The notes beneath the pieces were generated by a model that did not search any database, had not been told where the DNA came from, and saw only the letters and a program-made list of their open reading frames with translations. This document shows positions 45,571-56,380 of a stretch of 64,000 nucleotides of DNA, one piece after another. Each line of letters opens with the position of its first letter. The stretch's first letter is position 1. The stretch is taken from NCBI GenBank assembly GCA_026120185.1, contig JANUWF010003367.1, forward strand, positions 2,519,228 to 2,583,227, given 5' to 3'. The translations under genes were made by a program, and so were the position numbers. The DNA comes from Voacanga thouarsii. Its lineage: Eukaryota > Streptophyta > Magnoliopsida > Gentianales > Apocynaceae.

Positions 45571-45884
45571 ATGTGATATTTTTTAAATAGATACTAATTC
45601 TTGAAAAATAAAAATCACTTTGATAAAAATTTTCCAATTGAATTAAGAAGTTTTTCTCTATTTATTACTGTTCAACTGTAACCTGATTGTGTGGTGAATA
45701 TTCTAAAAATAATTTTCATCTTGCTTATCATCGAAGGGGAACTCTCATCATATTTTGCCATTCATTTGTTTATATCTATCATTTCATGCTTTGGAATACA
45801 CGTTCGTGGAGATAAAAAACCTCTTCATATGTTTCCATAATTAGTCATATGGTTGAGAATACAATTCCAATTTGCCAATAAATC
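45571..45884. other. AT-rich spacer
   Basis: Nothing recognisable. Confidence 0.4.
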
Positions 45885-46570
45885 ATAAAATAAACGTAAT
45901 CATTTTGGAGGTAAAAAAACGAGGAAAAAAATAAGTTGAAAAAAAAGTCAGATTCACACACGAATAAGAAGTCGGTTTATGTTATTTAACCGCAAATATT
46001 TCAATATAATTCCATAAACATAATCATTTTGGAGAGAAAAAAACGAGAAAAAAAAATAAGTTAAAAAAAAAGTTAGGTTCACACTCGAACAAGAAGTCAG
46101 TTTATGTTATTTAATTGCAAATATTTCAATGTAATTCCATAAAAATAAACTTCTTTCTTTTTTTTGGGGGGGGGGGGAGGGGGGAGTGGGGATGGGGGTG
46201 GGGTCTAATGAAGTTTATAGGTGCATTTGCCAATTAAATCATACAAAAACGTAATCATTTTGGAGGGAAAAAAGCAAGAAAAAAATAAGTTAAAAAAAAA
46301 TCAGGTTCATACTCGAACAAAAAGCCAATTTATGTTATTTAACCGCAAATATTTCAATGTAATTCCATAAACGTAATCATTTTGGAGGGAAAAATGCGAG
46401 GAAAAAATAAGTTAAAAAAAAAGGCAGGTCACACTCGAACAAGAAGTCGATTTATGTTATTTAACCGAAAATATTTCAATGTAATTCCATAAAAGTAAAC
46501 TTCTTTTTTTTTGGGGGGGGGGGGGGAGTGGGGTGGGGTGAGGTCTAATGAAGTTTATAGGTGCATATGT
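45885..46570. repeat. Tandem array (~125 bp unit, four copies) with poly-G/poly-T tracts
   Basis: Four copies start near 45885, 46009, 46235 and 46366, each with CRTAATCATTTTGGAGG, AAATAAGTTRAAAAAAA, TTTATGTTATTTAAYYGCAA and ATTTCAAT-TAATTCCATAAA. After the second and fourth copies comes TTCTTTNTTTTTTGGGGGGG, then GGTCTAATGAAGTTTATAGG, so the higher-order unit is about 357 bp (two short units plus one G-rich block), present about twice. Confidence 0.82.
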
Positions 46571-47980
46571 TATTACTTTTTTTTTTTTTTTTGTAAATAT
46601 CATAGGGGATATGAATAAGATCCATAACTTGGATTATGTAATTGAACTACTATTTTATTAAAAAAAATTGTCAAATAGTACTAACTTTTATATTAATATT
46701 GATTGAACTACCCTCGATAAAAAAATAGAATTAGAATATATACCTTCATATTTTGCATTATTTTTTGTACTATCACATACAAAAATACTGCATAATAATT
46801 TTACAAAATAAAAAATAATTTGAGATATAAGAAATTTTCGAAAGTGCTATTTATTTTAATATTATGTCATCTCCTCCCTGTTGACTATAACCCTTGTCAT
46901 TCTGCTATTTGATGTCTCCTGTTTTCTCTCTTCTGGAAGATATTTCGCATAATCATGAGTCTCGGATTGCAGGCTGAGATTACTAGCTGAATCGAAGGGC
47001 TTTCGACTAGATGATAAAGGGTTGTTTCCAGCTACCCATAGCTCAAGCGGTAAAAAGGTGCGAAATATTGGCATTCATCCTTCTTTGAATAAGGTTTGTA
47101 TATATAGTGGTACATTGTTGTAAATAAGCATCACCCGGTGGCTATGAAGTTTATGCTACACTTGTTTTGCAGTTCTTTTTCAGTTTAACATCTTAAAGCT
47201 GTTTTTCTTTATTATTTTAATATGAAAGCTCCCAGTGAAACAATTTCAGAAGCCACGAAAATATGCCCTTCAAAATCATGTTCTTAGACAGAAGGCAGAG
47301 CGGAAGGGGAGGAGGAGAGAATTTCAATGTGGAATGGTCTTTTTCTTCTATTGGAAAAAGAATCTTCTTAGCCTCCTCCCTAAATATTTTCCTTCTCCTC
47401 TTTTCGTCATCACACAGAAAGGGAAGGAGAATTGAGAGAAAGGTCTGAGAGAGGAGGAAAATGGACAATATTGATAACTGATCAGCTCTTGTTTCGGGGA
47501 ACAAAATGGTTAATGGAACAAAAAATCAAGAAGCCCAGCGAAATAATTTGGTCATTTTGCGTAGACTTGAGAGGCAAAATACATTTTGCCGACTATCAAA
47601 AATATATTCTTTTTTCTTACTTCTAAAAATATTATTAATTTTTTAATATTCGTAAACTATCCATATTGATGTTTCAATTATCATTGTAAAAATAGTTAGA
47701 CAATTCGATTCACTTTATCGTCCTTTATGTTTTCAATATATTAAATTATATATAAATATAAATCAAGTAATCTCATATTCTCTTGTAATTTATTTATAAA
47801 GTCAGTTATATAAAATAAGTATTAATTTATTATATAGATACATCTCACTCTCTCAATCTTTAACTCAAATTTTAATATATTTTTTATAATGATAGTGTTT
47901 AAGAGATAAATATTTTAATAACTTTTTTTAATAGGTGCTTATTTGTTGTTTAGTTCAATTACATACCTATCCTTGCGACA
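46571..47980. other. Spacer without assigned gene
   Basis: AT-rich. An open minus-strand frame at 47074-46862 and opposed frames at 47217-47504 are of near-genic composition, but I see no domain or splice context to support them. Confidence 0.35.
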
Positions 47981-48307
47981 GTGTCTGAGAGGATAACTGA
48001 GAACTACCTAGTTGAAAGCTCTGTGCAAAGGGATTGGAATTGCTTCGGCTACATCATTTCTCCCTTCACCTTTGAGCCTTTGACTACTCAACTTTCTTCT
48101 TCTTCTTTGTTTCTCTCTTACCCTTTTTCAATTTCAGTTAATGGAATTTCAGTTTCCTCCTTCTATAGATTTGGTGATATAAGGAATGGACCTCGTTTCA
48201 AGAACTCAACCATAAACCCCTTAATCGGGAATGCTAGAGCCCCAAGGCTTACTGGCTGGGCTGCTGAGTACAAATTCCCTGACCCTATTCCTGAGTTTGC
48301 TGATGCT
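47981..48307 (+). pseudogene. Isolated first exon of a plant, possibly plastid-targeted, protein
   Basis: An open frame with a Ser/Thr/Phe-rich N-terminal part, like a transit peptide. It ends GWAAEYKFPDPIPEFADA exactly at a GTGAGT donor (48308). The KFPDPIPEFADA string looks like a conserved plant motif that I associate with a small chloroplast protein, but I cannot name the gene. No second exon is found in the following 2.4 kb, so the gene is probably truncated. The true start codon is uncertain: MSERITEN is the first ATG, and the usual start might be further in. Confidence 0.45.
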
Positions 48308-50773
48308 GTGAGTAGCAGCAGTGTTTTGGTCGAAATGGGTCAAAATTAATTTCGTCAACCAAAAATAGAGTGAATTTGACGAGAATATCGCATAGAGGAT
48401 ATCTTGCATTCAATTTCCCTTGATTCTCGCATTCACCAAATGCAAGATGGTCGCGGTCAGACTAAGCACACATGCAAGATGTTCAGCGTGAGAAAACACA
48501 TTGTGCGTTTGCAATTTGCAAGGTTCTTTAACTTCACGAGTCACAAACACAAGAAGGTTTTCTTTCCCGTAATTTCTAACATCAAAATAAATGTGAGGAG
48601 GCTGCTTTCTTGTGAAAGTTTAATTCAATTTTTTTTTTGGTCAATTTTTTTCTCTATTGTAAAAGGCGTTAATACTTTTAAATAATACAAAATATATAAA
48701 GGCCTATATAAATTTAAATAATTAACAATTAAAATTTATTAATTGATTAATTGTTATAATTCAGACTAAAAATAAGATTTTTAGAAGTTGGAAGGTAAGA
48801 ATTAAAATTTATAAAAATTTTAAGGTCACTTGACCTATTTCAATTAATCTGTAAAGTTGAAAATAGATATAAGAGTAGCATTTTTATATGTTTTGATACT
48901 TTGAGGATAAAAGCTTGTAACATAGTAGTTTGACAAAAATCAAAATTCCCGAAAGTTTAATATAATATAGTTAGACTCAATATTCCAAAATTTTATGTGG
49001 TTGAAAATCTTGTCCACCAAATATTTAGAAGAGAGTTTTTGTGCATTTATTTTTATGAGACTAGTAGAATCATTTGCATTTGGATTAAATTAAATGGAGA
49101 CCAATCCATTAATTGGATAGTAGATATCAAATTATCCATATCTATATATATTGGTCTAATAAATAATTTTTTACTACTTTACTTTTGTTAATTAAAAATA
49201 TTAGACTGGGAATATGTGATAGTGAAACTCATGACTTAAATCAAAATAAATAGACATTTACTTTACCACTTTACCCATAATTAATTAAAAAGTTTAGCTA
49301 TAGGATTAACGTATTAGTGGAGCTTATTCATTGAATTGTACAAATTATATGAATTTTTACTTTTAAATTCACTAAATTTATTGGATTTAAATACTTGTCT
49401 TTTTAAGTTTATGAACTTAATTTTAATAATTTATATTCATATCTATGTGATTGTCATACAAATTATTACCATAAAGACTGACACATATTTTCCCCTTTTA
49501 TTTTCTTATAGTACAAATAACCAGGTGGATTTGTGCTTAGCTCACTTCCATTTAATCACACAAAAAATCTCCTTTTTTGGGTTTTTTTTTAATATAATGG
49601 GGATATGGAATAAAATGAACTCATAATTTTCTGCTTAGTGAAGCTAACTTCTAATTAATTAACTTATCTCTTTGTTACCATAATCACTATTGATATACTG
49701 GGTTTACATATTAATTTAGGTCTTTTATTTTTTTAGTATAATTACAAGTTAAAAAGTTGCCTAGAAATTATCCTTTGGTTTAATAATTGTTAGTTTTGAG
49801 GTTCAATTTGAGGTATAATTTTGTTAAGAGTATTGATGTATAATATCATAAAGTTAGGTTAATGTGGATTATTTATTAGATTTTTGTTATTTTTAAGTTT
49901 TGGGTTTGACAGTAGTTTGAAAATCTCCACCATTGTATACTCCTAAATTTAGTTTTATTAATAAAGGTTGCTCTTTTTTTTTTTCCATAAACATAGGTCA
50001 TTATGACTAAATAATATTAAATTTTTACGTCTTATTTATTTTATTTATCATATTAATTTTTCGTATCTTGTTTATTTTATTTTTTATACTTTATATTATT
50101 CGATAATCAAAGTTTTTGGTAATTGTCGACAATCTATATTAAACCCTATAAAAACTATTTTATGACTTAAGAAATTGTGATTTAAGAACTAGCTATGTAT
50201 CAATCAAAGAGTTAGCTAAAAAGAATATTGATAAAAGAATTTTGGGGCGGAGAAAGAGCAGTAGAAATAAGGAGATGGAGTTTTTTTTTTTTTTTTGAAA
50301 TAAATCAAAAGTATAAGTATATTACGGATCAAGAAGGATGAAAATAAAAAAGAAGTGAAAGAAACGGTTAGAGCGGTTCAAATGGTGAGAGTAATTTTGT
50401 CTAATATTATAAATATTAATTGTTAGGGTATGAATTTATTTCATTTCTTGAAAAAATATTTGTATATTACTACTGCTCCTACGATCAATTAAAGAAATTC
50501 CCAATAAAGAAATGAAAATTATTGAAAAACTGAGATGAAAAGTGGTGACTTAGTGTGGGCTTGGACAATTTTGCAGTCGAGGATATGTCCAACTAAACAT
50601 TTAGTTTTGGTCCATTCTATAAATAGAGCCACCGTCCAATTTCATACAACGTAGTTGGTCCAATTTCTTAAAAATCCCACTTTAGACATACTATATGTAC
50701 AACGCTACAATTGGGCTAAGCCCATGATCCAAGAAAATTTGTTTGTCTGGATTACCTCAATACGTGTTTGGTA
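48308..50773. other. AT-rich DNA, no assigned feature
   Basis: No second exon, transposon end or repeat was found. Many short ORFs are fortuitous. A 16-base T run lies near 50280-50297. Confidence 0.4.
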
Positions 50774-50782
50774 TAAATCTAA

Positions 50783-51119
50783 GGGTAAATGACATAAATT
50801 GTCCCTGAACTTAACAAAAACATGATATTTGCCCCTCAACTTCATTTCAATAAAACTTTACCTTTAAACTATATAAACTTATCATTAATTGTCCTTCCGT
50901 CCAAATTTAATGTTAACCTATGATGAAATGATGCCATCAAACAGGGTAAATAGCACAAATTGTTCCTGAACTTAACAAAAAATGCGTTGTTTGCTCCTCA
51001 ACTTTATTTGTGTAAATTTTTGCCCTTAAACTATATAAATTTATCATTAAATGACCCCCACATGATGTGCACATGACCTTTCTAAAGGGTATTTTCACCT
51101 AGGGGTTGTCTTCAAACAA
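50783..51119 (+). repeat. Left TIR of the Pack-MULE (tandemly duplicated unit)
   Basis: Made of two ~161-175 bp units that both start GGGTAAAT (50783 and 50944), each with CTGAACTTAACAAAAA, CTCAACTT and AACTATATAAAYTTATCATT. It ends GGGGTTGTCTTCAAACAA, which is also the inner end of the right TIR. Confidence 0.88.
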
Positions 51120-51188
51120 TTACAAACAACTGAACTCGATGTCATTGCAATTGCTTGAAGGGTTTTACTGTCTTAGAGGTCAAAATTG

Positions 51189-51663
51189 CTAGAAATAAGC
51201 TCGCTGAGATGTTCCAGTGACTGGGTTGCAAATAATGAACTGGTTTGTTGTGGATTGGAAGCAAATTAGCCTACTTGATGCTGCAACAGAGATAAAATTA
51301 CAGGTTTGATTTTGCTGGAGAAAGGATTTTCCAATTGCTTTTAGCTGAGTCGAAAGTGATTGGATGGTTGTTGAGGACGGGTTGGGAATCCACCATGAAA
51401 TACCATGGATACCTTGATTGAACTCGAGCGTAGGCATGGCAAAATATAGTAGAATCCATCACTAATTTCCACATCTTGCAAACTGAAGTAACTCGAAAGA
51501 AATTTGATGTTGGTAGCCATGAAAGCACCTGTTCAAGAAGATCTTGATTAAGCAAGTCCAAAGGAAAATCTGAGCCCTCATATGACTTCATTCTCTTCTT
51601 GCGCTTTCTTTTTCCTACTCCTCTTTGCAAGACAACAATGACCACCAATTTCCATTGTTGCAA
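51189..51663 (-). pseudogene. F-box/kelch-type protein fragment captured in the Pack-MULE
   Basis: A minus-strand frame with the F-box: DFPLDLLNQDLLEQVLSWLP, then TSNFFRVTSVCKMWKLVMDS. The start of the associated region follows: YARVQSRYPWYFMVDSQPVL, then FDSAKSNWKILSP. A frameshift near 51300 leads into FISVAASSRLICFQSTTNQF and IICNPVTGTSQRA, the A-S-S-x-x-L-x-C-F...CNPVTG pattern of plant F-box/kelch proteins. F-box proteins recruit substrates to SCF ubiquitin ligases via SKP1. The parent protein would have about 400 residues; here only about 150 survive, and the fragment stops inside the TIR border. Either M1 (51663) or M25 (51591) could be a start. It is a non-functional capture as far as the sequence shows. 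Confidence 0.85.
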
Positions 51664-51715
51664 AAACTACTCACAATAGTGAAAACTCTCTGCAACAATT
51701 TTCAACACAGGAAAG

Positions 51716-52060
51716 TTGTTTGAAGACAACCCCTGGACGAAAATACTCTTTAGAAAAGTCATGTGCGGGCTACGTGTTTGGACAGAAGGGCAACTAATGA
51801 TAAGTTTATATAGTTTAAGGATAAAATTTTACAAAAATGAAGTTGAGGGGCAAACAGTTCGTTTTTGTTAAGTTCAAGGGCAATTTGTACCATTTACCCT
51901 GACGAGTGGGATCATTCCATCATGGGTTAACGCTCAATTTGGACGAAAGGACAACTAATGATAAGTTTATATAATTCAAGGGTAAAATTTTAAAGAAATG
52001 AAGTTGAGAGGCAAACATTGCGTTTTTGTTAAGTTTAGGGGCAATTTGTGCCATTTACCC
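51716..52060 (-). repeat. Right TIR of the Pack-MULE
   Basis: Inverse of 50783-51119 at roughly 80-85% identity, likewise of two units (51716-51899, 51900-52060). Confidence 0.88.
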
Positions 52061-52069
52061 TAAATCCAA

Positions 52070-52675
52070 TTCCCTTTACGTTTCCCTTCACCCTTTTTCA
52101 TATAGAAAGAAAAATAAAAAAATTTTGTGTACTCGAAATAAATTGTTTTCCAGTAAAATATTGAAAATTATGACAAAAAAAAGTTATTCATGTAATTATC
52201 AAAAGAGAATGATATTTATTAGAAGAAGAATCATTATTTTCATCAAAAAGTTATTATTTAATTTACATCTCTTTTAATTTTTTATTGAAGTAAGACAAGT
52301 AATAATATTAATCGTAGGATGCTTTGCCAAAACTATAACTTATGTTACTTGGCCAACTCTTATAAGAAAATGAAAGAAGTTTTTTTCATTTGAGAAAATA
52401 TCAAATGCTACAATATAGCCAGTTCCCAATGCTACAATACACTGAATACAGTAACCTGTAGAGTTGGTGTTGTGAGAGAAAAAATGGGCTAAGCCCATGA
52501 AAACTCGGTTCTTTGACTCTCGTATTCTGGGAAAGGAAAGGATGTCCTAGAGTAATATGCAAAACAATAAATAGTACTCTCGTATTCTGGAAAGAAGATG
52601 CAACCAGAATATGAGATAGGCAAAGAAGGGAGGAAGAGAGAAAGAGAAGCATGTGAATTGCTTAGTAAACTAACT
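52070..52675. other. Spacer between Pack-MULE and inverted-end element
   Basis: AT-rich. A tandemly repeated ACTCTCGTATTCTGG occurs at ~52515-52530 and ~52577-52592. No gene is seen. Confidence 0.4.
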
Positions 52676-53775
52676 GTAACACCCCACACTATCCAATCGT
52701 AGTGGGTCTTGGCTTTATAGGATATTGCCCCATCTGAACTCACAAATAAGATATCTTTATAAGAAGATAAAACTTATAGCAGATACAAAAAAATAAGTTA
52801 TTCTATTAAACTTGCCTATTAGTTGGGAAATAATACATATATCCCAATCCCAAAATATAAAAGACAAGCAGATCTACAATCTGCACTTGGTGAAGTTATA
52901 CAAAATTTTCTATGAATGGTATTGGCGTCATTGTCACATATCTCCAGCTTTGAGTCTTAAGAAATAGGAGAAAAATGAAAGAATGTGTGAGTTTTATACT
53001 TAGTGAGTCCCATTGTTTTATAAATACCATTTTAGCTAGTGATTTTCTATAAAAGTAGCATATATGCATATCTCATCAATTATTTTATGAAACATGAATT
53101 TTATGGGTCCCTAAACATGGATATTGTGAGACAAGTAATTTTGTGTGAGTAAGGTAATCTTTGTGTTAGGGTTATGACCTTGGTATAAAAAGTCATCAAC
53201 TTTCAAATGGCAGGATATGGTTAAACCATCAACAGCCAAATGGTGAGATATGGTTGAGTACTAGGTTACGAACTCTGATTTCTGAAAATTGACAATTTCT
53301 GCGTGAGACCATTAACATCCATGCGAGAGTATTTGTTGTGTATCAATTATGAGATCTCATCTATCATTTACAAGTATATATCTTGTTTGAGAAATGTTGT
53401 GAAACCTTTTTGCCTATTTTAATAGAAAATCACGGGCACACTCGGGATTCACTGAGTGTTTTAGACTCACACATTTTTTTCTTATTTTTCTATTTATGTT
53501 CTATTATATAGGTTAGAAATTAGAGTGCACGGCGAAAGCGTGAAGGAGTAAAAACTGGTATTGGATTGTTTTGTCAGAGATTGTATTGTAATATGAATAT
53601 ATTTGAGATTTAATTTCAAAAGTTATTCTGAAATGAATTTTATGTTCAATGATATAGAATGATTCTACTGTGTATAAAGTTTTTAATCGTTATAAAGACC
53701 CCTTGTCTGAGAGTTCAGATAGGGTGATATTCCACGATGACAAGGCCCACTACGACTGAAAATGTGGGGTGTTAC
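52676..53775. mobile_element. Unclassified element with ~105 bp terminal inverted repeats
   Basis: The left end GTAACACCCCACACTATCC and the reverse complement of the right end (GTAACACCCCACATTTTC) match at about 75% over 105 bp. They share TCGTAGTGGG, ATCTGAACTC and TCTTTATAA at equal spacing. The interior (~900 bp) is non-coding. No target duplication was found; the right end directly abuts the copia LTR at 53776. The GTAACACCCC start resembles plant gypsy LTR ends, but inverted similarity of 105 bp is not expected of an LTR. A MULE-like or foldback element is the better guess. Confidence 0.5.
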
Positions 53776-55463
53776 TTCTGGAATGTATGCCTAAAATAGA
53801 CTATGTATTTCTGTATTTTAGAAATTAATAAAAGTTTCATTCATTAATAATTGTTTGTTTACATATATTACAAATTAAGGTCTAAGTGTATTAGTAAGTA
53901 ATCTACGTAATTTGATCATGCTTTCACAGTAATGTGTAGATTATAGGCTACTAACACATAAGCAAAAATTGTTCTTGATCAATTGATAGAGTTGGGTACT
54001 TCATCAAGGTTTAAATCATTACACTATGGTTTCTAAATGAAGAATGATTTACCTTTAACTAGTGAGTAGTCCACTCACACCAATAGTATGAACGTATTTG
54101 GAATATGTAGAATTAAGACAGACTTATACAATGGAATTTCTATACTTCATTACGTGAAGAAATTACCTTCTTGTGATTGTCCAGGATAATATAATAATTC
54201 AGGGCCCTGAGAAACGTAATTAAGTATGTATATTTTTGGGTAGTTCCCTGTGATAAGTGGATACATACTGGAAGTCATGGATTATTGGACTAGCTATTAA
54301 AGGAAGATAGAAGTTATTGAGAAATGTGTTAGTATATTTTTCCTATCTCAATGATGGGTGTTACGTAGAGGGGTATTTTCACTATTATATCTATAGGTCG
54401 AAAACACTGTACTTGCAATATTATTCTCAAGGTCAATATTTCCATATGGTGATAAATGAAATATTTAAAATAACAAAATACAGCTATTTGTTAGTAGGGG
54501 TATTTTGGTCATTTTAGTAGTCAAGAATAATATGTCTTTTAGTCTCCAAAGTAGTTCAAATAACTTTAATAAATTTATTTACTATATGAGCTTATTGGAT
54601 AAATTTATTATTGAAAGAATTATTTTAGGAGTCCAATTAATTATTTATTTGGGCTAGAATAATTAATTGTGCAATTTTAATTAATTAATTTTCTTGGATA
54701 ATTTTATATTAGGCTTAAGTGATTTAATTAATAAAATAGCTAATTTAATTATTTAATTTATTTATTAATTATTCTGAGTAATTTTATATTGGACCTAAGT
54801 GAATTAATTAATTAATAAAAGAGTTATTTAATTAGTCTTGGACTAATTAAGAAAAGCCTTGGCCCACCAGGGTTTTGTGTGTAGCAGCTAATGGGTTTGC
54901 AAACCTAGGATTAGTCGCAACTTAATAAGAAAAAGGAAAAAGAGGAAAAAGGAAAGAAAAAGAAAAGAAGGCCAGTTGGTTGAGTTGGAAAAGGAAAAGG
55001 AAAGCTGGTTTTTATAAAGGAACCACGTATTCTTGTAGTCGGGGTTGACCGAATTTCAGAAAGCAACACACACACGTACAGTGCCTTCGTTTTTCCTTGA
55101 ACAAAACCAAAGGCCGCCGTTTTTTCGTCGTTTTCCTTTAATGCTTAGCTCTTCCATTTTTCTTCCAATCTTCTTTACCCTAATTCTACTTTCACCGATT
55201 AAGGTCCATAGAGGTTAGAGAATACTCTGAAAGGTCAAGAGCTAGCAAACGTGGTAAGTGTTTAATGTGATGGAGCCGATGGTTAGTTGGTATTCCCGCA
55301 GAACAAGTAGATGTTCCCATACAAGAAGCTCCGTCGAACCCTATTCCAACTCCGGTTCGATCTCAACGCCCTAAAAGTAAGTGTTCCTAAACTTTGACTC
55401 GAAAAAAATTTTAATTTGTTGTCTTCTGCTACATATTTATTTTCCCACGATCCTTTAGTTGCA
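53776..55463 (+). repeat. Copia LTR (5'-type, followed by primer binding site)
   Basis: Starts TTCTGGAATGTATGCC, where related LTRs read TGTTGGAATATATGCC, and ends ...CCTTTAGTTGCA before ATTGGTATCAAAGCC, a Met-tRNA-type primer binding site. It shares GTGAGTAGTCCACTCA and related blocks with 56381-58144. Length about 1.69 kb. Confidence 0.7.
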
Positions 55464-55719
55464 ATTGGTATCAAAGCCTTAGGTGAATAGCTTTGGGAGA
55501 TATTGATCTTGTACAGTCTTGCAGTTGTAGATATGGTTACATAGGAAATGATTGAAAGAAAATAATTTCTTATAGGCGAATATGTATGATATGCTTAAGG
55601 TTATAGGTTTTGAAGACATTATCGATTAGTGATTTGGAAGAAGTTTTAGATTAATGATATTGGAGATATTGTAGGTATTTTCAAATTTTGAGGACAAAAC
55701 TCCTTAAAGAAGGAAATCT
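55464..55719 (+). other. Residual retroelement interior with PBS and gypsy 3' end
   Basis: Starts with the primer binding site TGGTATCAAAGCC (55466) and ends with GAGGACAAAACTCC and AAGAAGGAAATCT, which resembles the 3' untranslated end and purine tract of plant chromoviruses. The two ends do not belong to one intact element; everything coding has been lost. Confidence 0.5.
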
Positions 55720-56070
55720 TGTAACACCCTTCCCTGAATAGTCTTGAGAAAGAATATATTTTGTTACCTTTGAAAACTTTTGGATGATTTTTGAGGAAGT
55801 ATTGGATAATAGAAAGAAGAATAAGGAAGAATAAATTATTTGGATGAAGATAATTGATTATCACCTAATATATATATATTTTATATTTTTGATAAGAAAA
55901 TATTATTGGTGGTCCACATAATTTATAGCCCTTAAATATTTTATCTTAGATATTTTTATTATATTATATTAATTTTTTATATGGTGGCTCACGGGACCTA
56001 CTATATTAATTAGGCAGTGGCATACTTCATTAAAAATCTTTAGATGTTTTAAATTAGATATTTTTATTTG

Positions 56071-56072
<2 letters not shown>

Positions 56073-56104
<32 letters not shown>
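56073..56104. repeat. (TA)n microsatellite
   Basis: TA run within the chromovirus-like LTR. Confidence 0.85.
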
Positions 56105-56107
<3 letters not shown>

Positions 56108-56159
56108 GCCCACAACTATTTAATATTAAGTTTAATAATAGATATTTTAGATATTTTAC

Positions 56160-56375
56160 TTTTTCTATAATTTTTCAAAAGTTTCTATAAGATTCCATAA
56201 GGTTCGATTAGCTTCCTAAAGTTTCTAAAATATTCTATTAGTTTCCTAAGGTTTCTACTTTATTCTATGAATTTCCTAAAGCCTCTAAAGTCTTCTACTA
56301 GCCTTTATATATTCTAAGACCTTCTATTATATTCTAAGATCTTCTATTATATTCTAAACTCTTCTAAAGGTTGCC
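56160..56375. repeat. Degenerate short tandem repeat (TTCTAWR/CTTCTA units)
   Basis: Repeated variants of TTCTATWAGNTTCCTAAAG and ATATTCTAAGACCTTCTATT over about 215 bp. Confidence 0.6.
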
Positions 56376-56380
56376 AAATC

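Larger units (their letters stand above)
50783..52060. mobile_element. Pack-MULE: Mutator-like element carrying an F-box gene fragment
   Basis: Long terminal inverted repeats (50783-51119 and 51716-52060) start GGGTAAATGACATAAATTG and GGGTAAATGGCACAAATTG. The 9 bp flanks are TAAATCTAA (50774-50782) and TAAATCCAA (52061-52069), one mismatch, the duplication length of Mutator elements. Between the TIRs lies an F-box gene fragment with no transposase. This combination defines a Pack-MULE. Confidence 0.9.

Noticed and set aside
51189..51663. Functional F-box gene
   Set aside because: Frameshifted, far too short, and enclosed by Pack-MULE TIRs.
52675..53776. Gypsy solo LTR (TGTAACACC ... GGTGTTAC)
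   Set aside because: Terminal bases fit, but inverted similarity continues for about 105 bp, which LTRs do not show. Kept as an unclassified inverted-end element.
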